64,000 nucleotides of DNA from Phylloscopus collybita. Taxonomy: Eukaryota; Chordata; Aves; Passeriformes; Phylloscopidae. The notes beneath the pieces were generated by a model. The model was not told the origin of the DNA and ran no database searches. It worked only from the letters and a program-made list of their open reading frames with translations. The translations under genes were made by a program, and so were the position numbers. Location: positions 21,296,001 through 21,360,000 of the forward strand of contig JAJNNQ010000026.1 of the NCBI GenBank assembly GCA_027886175.1, in the 5' to 3' direction. This document shows positions 49,141-61,500 of the stretch, one piece after another (position 1 is the first letter of the stretch; each line of letters starts with the position of its first letter).

Positions 49141-49806
49141 CCAGGTCTTGCACTTTGGGTCACAACAACCCCAGGTAATGCTACAGGCTTAGGGAAGAGC
49201 AGCTGGAAAGCTGCCGGGCACAGAAGGACCTGGGTGTGCTGGTCTACTGACCATGAGCCATCAGTGTGCCCAGGTGGCCAAGAAGGCTGGTGTCCAGCAG
49301 GATTAGGAAGTGATTGTTCTCCAGTACTTGGTGCTGGTGCTCAGGCATTGGCATTCTGGAGTGTGTCCAGAGAAGGTCAACAGCTGGTGAAGGGTCTGGA
49401 GCACAAGGCTTACTAGGACTGGCTGAGGGAGCTGGGGTTGTTTGGCCTGGTGAAAAGGAGACTCAGGGGTGACCTTATCACTCTCTACAACCGCCTAAAA
49501 GGAGATTGTAGCCAGATGGGGGTCAGTGTCTTTCCCTAGGCAACCAGTGACAGGACAAGAGGAAATGGTCTCAAATTACACCAGAGAGGTTTAGGACATT
49601 AGGAAACATTTCTTCACCAAAAGGTGAAGTTGTCACAAAGTGTGCAGGGAAATGGTTTGGTCCCCATCCCTGGAGGTATTTAAAAGCTGTGTAGATGTGG
49701 CACTTAGGGACAAAGCTTAGTGATGGACTTGGCAGTCCTGGGTTAATGGTTGGATTCAATGTACTTAAGAGCCTCTTCCAACCGAAATAATTCTATGATT
49801 CTATGG
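49141..49806 (+). mobile_element. CR1 LINE 3' end with intact octamer tail
   Basis: The longest CR1 copy in the window. It begins 'ggtcttgcactttgggtcac', passes through 'gagggagctggggttgtttg' and 'atccctggaggtatttaaaa', and ends 'ttctatgattctatgg', the CR1 terminal ATTCTATG-type repeat. It is in sense orientation in RNGTT intron 4. The remaining coding sequence is broken. Confidence 0.93.
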
Positions 49807-50622
49807 TAACAACTGAAAAACGTTAAGAATAATTTCTCTTGATGTTAGTGGAAACTTTAATGATATTTATAATTTAAAATTAAGTAGGGGGAAGAGGCAA
49901 CATCTTTCCTGAATCCTTCCTGACATTTTTAATAGCACTGAGGCTGGTCCACTAGATGGTGCTGTTGCCTTGAGAAAAAAAATGCAATACATTTGACAGT
50001 GTATCCCTCCTTTCACTGGGGTATGAGTTCAGTAAAACAGAGGCTGAGGACTTAATTCTTTTTTCACATTGAAAAGATAAGTAATTCAAGGTGATTATAC
50101 TGTTGAATAGTTTTGTTTTTGTAGATTATTTTTTCAAAATTAGTAAGTCTGGTCTTAGCACAGTAATAGGGAATTTGAGTTAGAATTGTGGTCTATTGGC
50201 ATCCCTTTCAATTTTGAGGTAAGGTAATCTAAATATGATTTTTTTTGCCTGATAGTATGAAATGAATGTCATGCTTGTTGAATCCACTAAAAGCTCTATT
50301 AATGGCTTTGATTATATTGCCTTCTGACAAGCATTATCAGAATCTTATCTGTATTAGCCATATTTCAATCACATTAAGTTAGTGCTCTTGAATGTGAACT
50401 GAAGTGTCCTATACCCCTGCTGCTGCTCATTTGCAGAAAAAATGTAATAAATTGCCTTTTAGGCTTATGTGCCTTATGTGGTCTGTGCTGCTGTGATGGG
50501 AAGGGAGATAACCCTTTAATGTTACAGATTAAGGTGGAAGGATCTAAACCCACAATTTTGATATTAAATATGTTTGTTAAATACACTTGCAAGTGGTTAT
50601 GCCCTTTTCTTGTCTTTTTTAG

Positions 50623-50698
50623 GTGTCCATTGTACACATGGTTTCAATAGAACTGGATTTTTGATCTGTGCCTTTTTGGTCGAGAAGTTGGACTGGAG
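50623..50698 (+). CDS. RNGTT: RNGTT exon 5, triphosphatase catalytic loop
   Basis: Residues 123-147 ([19 protein letters not shown] then VEKLDW). It carries the cysteine-phosphatase signature HCxxGxxR, with Cys126 as nucleophile and Arg132 in the phosphate-binding loop, at the same numbering as in human. Donor GGAG|GTAACT, ending in phase 2. Confidence 0.98.
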
Positions 50699-53600
50699 GT
50701 AACTTTGAATATTAGCTCCTGGGGATTTGTGGGATGTGGCCAAAGGGTTCTTCAGTATGTTTCACTCATTGTCCTGACAGCTATGTTAATGTACTCACTA
50801 TTGCTTGTTTTATAGCTGCCTAATAATCTTAAGTAAACAGCCCATATTAACATTTTTCGTATCATCCCTTGGTAGCTTTGCCAGTTGCTGTCAAGAATTC
50901 CAGGTCTGGTAGATCAAAAGTCAACTGTGCCTGCTGGGTGTGGGCCTTTAGCAATATATATATATCATATTGTGTCTCTTTCCCATGACATGTCCCACAT
51001 TTTAAGTAAGAATGTAGAGTTCCAGGATCCCTGCAAGATTATTTCCCGTACTTTTTCATCTTTTTCACGTAGGTGTGCATGTAGGTTTTTGGGCTTTTTT
51101 GAGATCTGAAGAGATTAACTAGAGCAACAGCAGAGTAGCATACATACTTCTGAAGGATTGGGGGCAGACAAAGCCCTTGTTTCCAGCTTGTTTTTTGACT
51201 AAAGTCTATGGCATGCTTCTGTACAGACTCACCCCTTTTTTTAATCTTTTAAAAATGTTGATTCGTTCATACAGGGTAATTATCTTTTTTAGCGAACATC
51301 AGTTTTAAAAGAAACCCCAAACCCAAACAATGCCTGTACCATCCTTTTGGACATAACTTTTGCATAACGTTTGTTTCATAGTATTTACATAACACTATTT
51401 CATTCTTGACAGAGTCCTCTGAAATCATGTTTCTTGACAAGCCTGTTAAGCATTCTGATGATATTTCTTATGTGTAGTTCTTAAATGAAGAAACTTCTGC
51501 TCCTGCTACAGGATCTTCTTGTGACTGGACATACAGTTATTTTACTTAGCATACATGTGCAAGCTGCAAAGAACTAGATCATTGCTTTCTGCTAGTAAAC
51601 CTGTAATAAAGACATTGGAGTAATGGAGATGGAAAACCGTTAGTGATGGGTGGCTGAATCTTTGCAGGATTGTAGGTGTGTATAGGAAGTAGACACAGGC
51701 ACAAATGTCTTTATAGTATGGTTCTTGTTCCTATGAATTAGAAAATTTGTATGCTTTTAATCAAACAATTTAAAAGTAGCTGTCTTGGTTTGAAAGACAG
51801 GTATCTGCTAAGGTGGGTGAGGCCCTCCCTAGGAAGGGAGAATTCAAATCCCCTCCCTCCAAACCATTATACTTTAGAAAATTACAGGGGCTTTCAGGCA
51901 GAGGTATGGGGCTAGGAATAACAGCTCTTTACTAGTATGTATAACAAGGCAAACAAACAACAACAACTACAGCATTTATAGTAAACAGAACCAGGAACCT
52001 CGAGGGGCATTGTTTCACAAAGCCCGGGGCAGTCTGATCTCCTAGGACTCTGAGAGCACCAAGCTGGAATGGTGGAACATCCCAGGCTGGTGGCTGGAAT
52101 GGCAGGATGTCCCTGACAGGCAGGGGTGGGATGTCCCAGCAGGGCAGGGCAGTGTGGGGCTACAGCGTGGCAAAAAGAGCAATGCTGAAAAAGCCATGAA
52201 GGCTCGACAGGGCTGGCCCAGCTCCAGCAGGGCAGGAGGAGGAGCTCAGAATTCCTGGGCACACTAGCAGATGATGGTAGATTTCCCCAGACCAGACTTT
52301 CTGTGACAGCGAACTCCTCCTGCAGCAAGCAGCAGTCTCTCTGTCCTCTCTCCAAAGCTGAGAGCAAGAGAGACAAGCTGCCCCCAGCCCTGTCCTTTAC
52401 CTGTCCCATTATCTTCCCCCCTGATTTTTTGGCCACCTCTTTGTTTTGATCAAACACCCTTATCATCATCCCTTAAGTACCAGTAGTTAAGTCTCCTAGC
52501 AACTTAAAAAAAATTCTATAAGTAAAAAAGAAACAAATCTAACCCCCAGCTGTAGCATACAATAATGAGACTTAGAATTGATCCTTTGTTCTGAAGGGGA
52601 AAGGCACTTGAATCTCTTTGGATCTTCTACTTTTATGCCGCTTCTGTTTTCAAACCTTGGTGGGAAAAGCCTTAAAACTCAACAGCCATGTCTTATTTTT
52701 TTTTGCTTTGGGTAGTTGATTCTATCAAGTTGGTTCATCTTGTCAGATTATTTTAATAGAACATCCAGATATCCCCTGGTAGGAAAAAAAGTCCACAGCA
52801 AAAGAAACAATTTTGGCAAGATGCTAGTTAATGCTGAGCATTGTATCAAGATAAATCTAATTTGCTGTATCATTCCTTAAAACAAGGCACTGTTTCTTGC
52901 TAATGAGAAAATTAGATCTTCCTGATGGAAAAATCCATCTGTATTCATTCCTTAAGCATACGAGGTAGGAGTGTTGCTGCTGTATTGTGTACAGTGGGAT
53001 ATATTTTATAGTTAGGTTAGAGAAAGGTCTGAAAGCTCTTCAGCTTTCTGACCACTAAGGTCAGAAACCTTACTTGGTTCTCTTTCCAACAACTCATTTT
53101 TCCCCAAGACTTCCATGTTTGTAGAACCTGGAAAATTGTTTTCTGTCATCTAGTATTCTGTATTTGAAATCTGTGCCACCTCTTTTGGCTTTCATTGCCA
53201 TCTATTCGAGAAGATTATAGTGTTTCTAATATCATCAGAGAAAAATTTGAGCATTTTACAGATCCCATAACTTTTGGTTTGTTTTGTCCTTTCACTGGCA
53301 TTCATTACAGAAGATGTGAAACAATTTAAGAAAGAGAGCAAAGTAAAAAAAATGTCTTGTGAGAAAGAAGTTAAGAGTCTTAGGAAACAGAATGGGGAGG
53401 AAAGGTCCTTCTAAGTAACTCAGACTCTTAAACTGTCATTTTTGAAATGATACCATGTGATAGTGTCACTCTGGAGAACATCTTGTTTTCTCCTCTTACA
53501 AAGATCAGAGGAGTGAATCAACCTTACTGGTTCTTATACCTTGTTTCTATCTGTTCTGGAAAATTTATCTCTTAAAGTTCTCCGGCTCCATTCCATACTA

Positions 53601-54603
53601 TACAGGTCAGAAAAAAAAAAAAAAAAAGCCATTTTGAATTAAATATCTGAAAAAATAATATAAAAAAAATAATATCATAGGGTGAAGTATGTGCTTTTGT
53701 TCCAGGTTTATGACACGTGCTTGTCAAGAAGCCTGACAGGGACATCTCTATTTTTGTGATTTTTCCTCTCCCCTATATAGTAAGATTTTAAAATGTTGAT
53801 CCTTGGAGCATTACTGCTCTTCACAGCCATGATAAATGGAAGACAGTAATATCCAGAATTACCCAGAAAAACCCTTGTGTTGGGCTCACTGCTGTATATT
53901 TTGGAGAATTTTCCAGTTGGCTGGTAAAGATGTATCACTGTTAGTTTTGGTTTCTAATTTTTTAGTGGTCCAGCCACAATTTATTTGAGCAAGATTAAGT
54001 ATTAGGTGCATACTACAAGACTTCTGAACCACAGCTCTTTTATGAGAAACTTCTGGAAAGAGTAGTAATTTAAAAAGATTAGGGTGGTTTTTCCCAGTAT
54101 GATGGCAAAACCTTTAATGAGAGGAAAGACAATTTTTAGCAGAGAAAAATGTAACCATATTTGAATTTAAACACTTGCATTTTTCTTCATTAGGTTTGCT
54201 GATATGTTTCTTTGGTCTTTTTTTGTGTTCATGCAGTTCTCAGGTATTTACCTGCATGTCATCCATTGCTTCTCTATAACAATAAAAAAGTTTTATCTAT
54301 GATAAAACAGTGATTGGCAGACCACTAGGAGCTACAATAAGGACTCAAAGCAGCTGGAGCTGCACTTACTTGAGAACATTTGCAGTGCTTACAGAGTTAT
54401 ACAGAATCTTGTGCAAGAGCAACTGCTACCAGACTCATCTAAGCATGGACTTTCAAATATAAGGAATGTTTTTGCAATTACTACTTCAGAATTTGTATTG
54501 ATTCTCAGTCCCAATAATTGTTATATTTGGTAAAGCATGACATGACTAAGACATGTAAATTCAACATCCAGAGTGATTTTCTTTTTTTTTTTTCCTTTGA
54601 CAG
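50699..54603 (+). other. RNGTT: RNGTT intron 5
   Basis: A 3.9-kb intron containing an LTR (51781-52551), an A-rich run near 53610-53627 and otherwise AT-rich DNA with no recognised gene. Confidence 0.9.
51781..52551. mobile_element. Passerine-type ERV solo LTR
   Basis: It starts TGTCTTGGTTTGAAAGACAG, followed by 'cccctccctccaaaccatta' and 'ggaataacagctctttacta', all typical of a songbird ERV LTR group. The pentamer GTAGC occurs immediately before (51776-51780) and after (52552-52556), fitting a 5-bp target duplication. The 3' end is not canonical CA. The minus-strand open frame of 185 codons here is repeat sequence, not a gene. Confidence 0.72.
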
Positions 54604-54853
54604 TATTGAGGATGCTGTGGCTACTTTTGCTCAGGCCAGACCTCCAGGTATTTATAAAGGTGACTATTTGAAGGAATTATTTCGTCGTTATGGCGATGAA
54701 GATGATGCACCAGCACCACCAGAGCTTCCAGAATGGTGCTTTGATGAAGATGAGGAGGAGGATGATGATAATGGTAAAACTGGAGGCCCAGAATCTGAAC
54801 CTGGATCATCAAGCTCTTCCTTTGGCAAGAGGAGGAAAGAACGCCTAAAACTG
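54604..54853 (+). CDS. RNGTT: RNGTT exon 6, end of triphosphatase domain and linker
   Basis: Residues 148-231. It includes [20 protein letters not shown] and [20 protein letters not shown], the acidic end of the triphosphatase domain. A serine-rich linker ([20 protein letters not shown]) follows, with a basic nuclear-localisation-like cluster. Acceptor TTTGACAG, donor AAACTG|GTAATT, phase 0. The linker explains why the downstream catalytic lysine is numbered three residues later than in human. Confidence 0.97.
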
Positions 54854-57800
54854 GTAATTTTGGTTTGGAACTTAATATTCTAATTGCTAACCTCATACCC
54901 ATCAGTTACCCCATTGTACATGCTATACAAGTGTTACTGCTCTTGCAAATGGGGACTGGAAACATTGTCTCTAACTGGAAAAAATTGTAGATCCATTGTA
55001 AACTTTCACTTTCACTCCTATGTGAACCTTGAACTTTAATATTAACACCTCAAATATTCCAGTTGTAAAAATGACTTAGAAATTTTCTAATATAACAATT
55101 TTTGAGATAGTAAAGTGCTTTTTAATTATTTGGTCTGTCTTTAGAGATGAAATGGTATTAGAGTTGGGTGGAAACAGCTTTTGTTTTTTTTAGTCATGTG
55201 GATGAAATTCAAAATTTTTAAAATTCAGTGCTCATTTTGGTAAATAGTCTTTCTTTGGGAAATTTTGTAGGATTGAAAATTGGATTAATAAAAAGTAATA
55301 GGAGCTTGAAAAAACCAAGGCAGCTTTGAAATTGTATTGTGCTCAAAGCTGTTTTAACTTTATAAGAAATACAGCTGATCACTTACTGTGATTTCTGACA
55401 TTCACCTGCATAATTCTGATGAAGTAAGTTACTGTAGTTACCATGATATGGAACTGATACTCAAGTACAAAGATTGTATTTGTATCATCTGAAGACTAAT
55501 GACTCAGTTCTCTTCAAATTCCTGGCTCCCTTTTTTATTTGCAAATAAAGTAGGCTAGACTGTTGGTGAGTGCAAAAATATATATTTTTTTCATAATATT
55601 GAATTATTTCACTTTTGTGCTGGGATGTGTTTGTTTGCAGACACTTGGAAATCCTCATATTGAAATAGGCTGCAAAAAAGCATTTTGTTGTTACTGCAGT
55701 CGATCAAGAAGGTTTACAGGTGGAGTATGGAAAACATTAGCCTGACAGGAGTAAAAAATCCAGTCTAAAGAGCAAGATGAACTTTGAAAACTTTCAAATT
55801 ATCCCTCATCTGGAATAAAAAATTTCCCACACCTAAAAACATAATAAAAATATATTTAGGGGGTATGGCTTCCATTAGCCTTGCAGTAAAACATTGATAT
55901 CTAAATATTTTGGCGGGGGGGTTGGAGCCTTAAAATTTTTTTGATGTGCCTTCTGATGCATTAGGAACTGAAGTGTTATGATGAATTACAATGACAGCCT
56001 TGTTTCATCAAGTATAAAACTCAACTGGTCTATTTAACAGGAATGGTACTGGCTTCCCAGGCATTTTCTTGTCTGCCACCATAGTTTTGTTGAAAGCTGG
56101 AAGCTAAATTATACGAATAAGCATATTAATAACTAAAAGTTAATTATGAGTTAGATAATTTGTGAAAGAAAGAATCATCTAGTTAATATGCATATTCGTA
56201 TAATTCAGTTTTGCAGCTCTGAAGGAACATTCTTTGACACGAAGAGGAGGAACGGGCAGATTCTTTACCATGGTTCTTGGCTGGCAGATGGGACTGCTTC
56301 TTAACTCAGTAGAGATGGATACAGTCTATTTGTGATTCCTTGTAAATATGCGGTCTACAGGGGGAGTGAGTATCAGGTAAATACCTCTTGCTCAGATATT
56401 CTTATTTTACTCTCTAAAGGGCTACATTTTCAGTATTTTGTTGGTTTCCTGCAGCAGATGTTTCCACCTTTATAATTCATCTCTTTCCTAAAAGCCTAGG
56501 GGTAGGCAGTGTAAAATTAGAGTTAGCTGTAGTGATAGCAGTGTTGTGAATTTTTCTCGCTTTGACCCAAATCTTTGTGAAGACAGAAGAAAAGTTTAGT
56601 AGTAGAGGAGGAGACAGCTCTCAGGCATCTTGCTAGGATAATGAATAGTCAGAAACAACTGCCAGCCAGCTTGTGACATGAAGTTAGTATGCTGTCCATT
56701 TCAGAAACTCTCACGTGAGAAACTTTAGTGCAACATTTTTCATTCAAGCTTCCATATTTTGGTGTCAAAAAATCTTGGCAGCCTTTCTTTCCTACACTAC
56801 AGAAAATGTAAGAATCATTAGAACATAAAGCCATTACAGTTTCCTTTGTCATAACATGAAGGAAGTTGACAGGTACCAGGAAATCTGCTTGTTGCAGTCT
56901 GAGGACTGCAGGAAATCCAAGCAAGTTTTGACTTTGTCAGTGCATGCAGTATCGATTGTAGCATCAAAACAACATTGTTAACTGACACTTAGAATCTCAC
57001 TTCAGGAAAAAGATACTTCATTTTGCAAATCGGATTAAAAGTTGTAATTCTCAGCCAGAGCCTGCAAACCTTTTATGGGTCAAATGGAACTTTTACTGTT
57101 TATTGAGGAGAGTTGTCTCTTCTAGTCCCACATAAGTTGCATTTTACAGGGTATGAGATACAGTCCTTCTGAAATGAATGGTGACATCTTAAGCAATCCG
57201 GAAGAGATGATGACTGTTAATGATTTTCTTCATGATTTTGAATGCAGGTGTCTTGTGGTCATCTGTGAGACAGAAGGAAGCAATTAAACTGATTTGACAT
57301 AATGAGGATATTTATTAGTTGTTGATCACAGTACATTGATTCTAAATATTAGTGACTTGAGGTTTTTCTGCCTGACCAAGTCTCTTTTGCAAAGTTTAAC
57401 CCTTGCACTTATTGTTCTGCCTGTGGGCATCTTAAAGGATATGGGAGAAATACTATTTTTTGATATGGCAGCACCATTTTATGTGCTTGAATATGAGTAT
57501 CAATTCCTTCTCCATGTTAAATGCTTATTAGTTCGCTTTTTCCTTATAGTCCATACTTTTTGTACTACTGACCTTTCTTGTTATTCTTTGTATTCTGTCA
57601 TGTTGACTCATGTTTTCCTGATGCTGTGGTGCCTCTAATTGAATGCAAGCCTCTAGTTGAGGCCATCCTTGTAAGGCTTAATAGGGAGAAATTAATTTCA
57701 CATGTCTTAAGGCTAATATTTCTGTTTATATATCTCAACGTAATTGCCTTTCACAAAGCAGAACAGTACTAATTCAGCTTTTGGTCTCTTGCTGTTTCCA

Positions 57801-60531
57801 TGTCTTTTTCTCTAATTATCTACCAGTGTGTGTTTGTATAATTTCTTATCCATTATTAAGTGTAGAACTTTGTTTATACTGAATTTCACAGTGTTATTTC
57901 CATCCCATTTTTAAAATTAGGGCTAGCACTGAATCCTAAACTACCATCCCAGTCTATATCCCTGTTGTTCAAGTCAGAGATGTCATAAAATAAGAATGCT
58001 AATAGGAAGTTTAGTGGAAATAAATTAACTATCTTATGCCTAAACCAGACCCTGCAGATTCTTCCATTTTGTTAGTGAAATGCTAATTCCTCTGAACCTG
58101 GTTTTGAAACAGGTGACTCTCCTGTTTTATGGAAGTTACATCTACCCTATGTTTTCTGAGTTTCTCTATGAGGACAAAATAAATAAACAAAAGACAAACC
58201 AAGGCAAATGCATGCACTGCCAATTCTGTGAAGCCTGTTTCATTATGAAAACGAAATGTTTAGTGGAACACCTTTGCTACTGAGTGACAGTTGGTATGAT
58301 TTTGTTTTCTTTTTTGCTTGTACATGCCAAGAGGCAGTTACTGTGATTTGGACGTGTGTTCCTAGGTATTAAATCTAAGCTGATCAGTGCAACTCCCTGT
58401 CTCTCACTTCCTTCATTTTAGAAGATGTCTCTTCCCAACATGTTTTGGAACATTTCTTGTCTTCTGGGAGGCAGTCTCTGAGCATACTGGCAGGCAGTCA
58501 AATCTGAGCAGCTGAAGACAGCTCTCACCCAGGCCTGATGATAGCTGCTAGGGTCAGGAAGATGTTTATTTGGGGCTGTTCCTACTCACCCACTCATCCA
58601 GATGGTGTTTAGGATATGAACCAACACAGGATGATCCACATTGCCACTTGTCCTTCAGCTGAAGTGATGGGTGGAGAAATTCATGGCAAGTGGGGCAAGG
58701 TTGATTAGTACAGATGGTGTGAAGGTTGTGCAGAGGGTAGATACTAAGTGCATGTAGTTCCCTTAGATCCTTTAGGGCTTATGACTCTTGGTTTAGTATC
58801 AGGTGCTGAGCAGTCGATGTGCTCCTGGTGATCTGAGTTCTCTGGAGTCTCTGCACTGTGGTCTCCAGTGTCCTGTTTCCAGAGGCATTGGTAGCTGAAC
58901 AGTAGGCTAAAAACTGCATGGGTCTGGCTGAGTTTTAGCACTTTATCCAAGGAATGTCCTCATGAAACCTGGAGTGCTAAGTTAGCCAAGCACGAATGCC
59001 CAAGTGACTCACATTGTTTTCATAGTGCTCTGCCTTAGCTAGTGATTATACTTGAAGCAGATAATATGCAAGAAACACTTTGAAGTACGAATTTTGTGTT
59101 TATTACTTCTTCTTTTCTGGAAAATATTTTCCTTTCTCTGCCAGTTACTTCAATCTTAGCAGTCATACTGCCATTGCTCTCTGCCATTATTCACAGAAGC
59201 AAGGCAGAACCATCTTCCTTTGTTTCCTGGTGCTCTTCACCACTTATCAGAATTCAGACAATGTGCTGGCCAGGCACGAGTAGCTGTCTGCCTCTCTCGC
59301 CCACTCCCCTGCGTGCTGTTGCACCGGCTGCTGCCCATGTAAATTGTATGGGGTGAGTGACACACAGAAAGTCTGTGGAGCTCGAGGTAGTTAAGGTTAT
59401 GAACCAGTATATATCTTTAGGACGTTCTGTTCTCAGAATGTGATTTGGTGATGTGACTGAGCCAATCTTACTGCAGGCTGTACTGAAAACTGTGGTCCTG
59501 GTTTTACTGGCTTTCCCTTTTGCTTCCCCTGTGCTGGCACTAGTACTGAGTTTAGGTGAGCTAGTTTAAGATACTGTTTTGGCAGAAGATTACCAATTTA
59601 TGATGTTTTTTTTTCCAAATGAATTCCTAGACATGCTCAAGTGTATAACAGACGGGTGCCACAGTGTTTGGAAATGCACAGGAGAAAAATACTACTCCTT
59701 TCATCAATAGTATACAAATCCAGTATGCAGCTGGATTTATTAAAGCTAGTTTCAAGTGTTTTAGAGAACAGATCTGAGATACTTGTATCTTCACATGCAG
59801 GATTCAACAGGTGAATAGTCATGGTTTGATCTTCTTTGTGTGCATTGAAAATTTATTTAAGATTCTGTTGAATTAAGTCTGGTTGATTTTGAGATCTCCA
59901 CAGAAAGCTTTAATTTTGTAGTTTTGTAGACCTGATGGGTTTCATGTGTTCTATTATGCAAGATTTGTTTTATTCCTCTTGGTGTCAAACTTTTTCTAGA
60001 ATATACAAGTTACTTTAGAGTTTTATTTCCAGTTTGGTTTTTTTGATCTCTACATAGGCTTTTCTGGGGCATTCAGGATAGCAGCTCCACTTTAATCACC
60101 TGGTTTAGATTAAGAATAAATTATAAAAATATATTTATGCAAATACTTTGTTACAAATCTACTGTTTATACTTTCTCTTTTGTTAGGTTTGTCCTAGATT
60201 GATTTCCTAGAGAGTATTAGCTAAGTAGTCTAAGCATCTAAGTACTAGCTATCCTTTCCTTTTGCCTTATCCCTGTTGCCTTTTTTTTTTTTTAAATTTT
60301 ATTTTTTCCTTGTAAATTCAGTTTCTGGGTTTATAATATGGCTCACCTCTGAGTTTCCTGGCAAAGCTCAGCTAATGTATCTTGGCATTTGGGGGTAAAT
60401 CCTTAAGGAATGTTTAAGCTAGTATTGCTCTAGAGGGTTGTGAACACAGACCTAATCTTGTATTTACATATTCTGATTGGATTTTATGAAGGCTTTAATA
60501 CTAATTTTTTTTAAATTTTTCTTTTATTTAG
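54854..60531 (+). other. RNGTT: RNGTT intron 6
   Basis: A 5.7-kb AT-rich intron. A hairpin with 26-29-nt arms occupies 56107-56205. T-rich runs occur near 60277-60292. No CR1 or LTR and no embedded gene were recognised. Confidence 0.9.
56107..56205. repeat. Hairpin repeat, about 27-bp arms
   Basis: Arms at 56107-56135 and 56180-56205 are reverse complements with a single mismatch and a 3-base insertion (AATTATACGAATA and its complement form the outer ends). The loop is about 44 nt and AT-rich. This is a MITE-like palindrome within RNGTT intron 6. Confidence 0.75.
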
Positions 60532-60641
60532 GGTGCAATTTTCTTGGAAGGAATAACAGTTAAATGTGTGACCCAAGTGACAACGCAACCAAAATTAGGA
60601 GGAATACAGCAAAAATGTCAGCAGTTCTGTGGATGGGAAGG
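60532..60641 (+). CDS. RNGTT: RNGTT exon 7
   Basis: Residues 232-267 ([20 protein letters not shown] then [15 protein letters not shown]), the N-terminal edge of the guanylyltransferase domain. Acceptor TTTTATTTAG, donor GAAGG|GTATGA, phase 2. Confidence 0.97.
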
Positions 60642-61398
60642 GTATGAGAATATTTAGAACTTACTTATACTATCTAGAAATGTGTTATATTTTGCAGAAT
60701 GAAATTGCTCATTATAAAAGTGAGAGCAAAAGGCGACCATTTTTGCATGGATTGTTTATAAAAAAAAGCCTCAAACACACTTGCAGTGAAAGTCTTGCAC
60801 TGTGCCATGAAATGGAATTATCAGTTTTTGATGTTAAGAAAGAAGATTCTAGAATTACATTTCCATTGAGATAGCAAAATGTTGCTGTTCAAATTCCAGA
60901 TGTAGCCTAGTCCAGCTATTTGTGTAAAATTTAGTTCTTTCTCAGGCAGTAGGTTTATTTCTGTCACTGCTATTACTCTTCAGTATAGTGGTATCATACT
61001 CATTTTTATAGCCAGCTTGGCTTTGTGACCAATACTAATGAAAATGTTTGTTTTTTATGATTCTGAACTTTTCCGTTCCAAAGTTGATGATCCACACTGC
61101 TTCCTAACTTGTTGATGCTTATTGTGCCCGTAATTTTTAAATTAAATATCTCTTTCTGCAAAGTTAAAATTTTGAAGTTCCACATAATTTAGTGTTTTGT
61201 CATAAGCAAATAACTTTGTTCTTATGAGATAGGCTGTTGACTTCTATTGAAAAATACTTTATTGGAGAAGATGATGTAACTCAGAGTTAACCTTGCCACA
61301 AGTCTGGTATGAAGTGTGACTTGTCTGATGTAAAAAATGTATTTACTTGTGTGATTATTTATTGCAGAACCATTAATAAACATGGTTCTTTTTACTAG
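60642..61398 (+). other. RNGTT: RNGTT intron 7
   Basis: A 757-bp AT-rich intron. No further feature recognised. Confidence 0.9.
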
Positions 61399-61500
61399 GA
61401 CTGGATTCCCTGGAGCACAGCCTGTTTCCATGGACAAGCAAAATATTAAATTTTTGGAGCAGAAGCCATACAAAGTTAGCTGGAAAGCAGACGGCACCCG
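61399..61500 (+). CDS. RNGTT: RNGTT exon 8, guanylyltransferase active site
   Basis: Residues 268-301 plus two bases: [16 protein letters not shown] then [14 protein letters not shown]. It holds nucleotidyltransferase motif I, KADG, whose lysine (297 here, 294 in human) forms the covalent GMP adduct. Acceptor TTTACTAG, donor ACCCG|GTAAGT, phase 2. The next exon is outside the window. Confidence 0.98.

Larger units (their letters stand above)
45413..50622 (+). other. RNGTT: RNGTT intron 4
   Basis: A 5.2-kb intron with two LTR elements (46400-46931 and 47170-47740), a long hairpin (47793-47915), an 11-bp-arm hairpin (48040-48065) and a CR1 tail (49141-49806). Elsewhere it is AT-rich with no recognised gene. 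Confidence 0.9.

Noticed and set aside
51912..52469. A 185-codon minus-strand open frame
   Set aside because: Contained in an LTR; repeat-derived and not a host gene.
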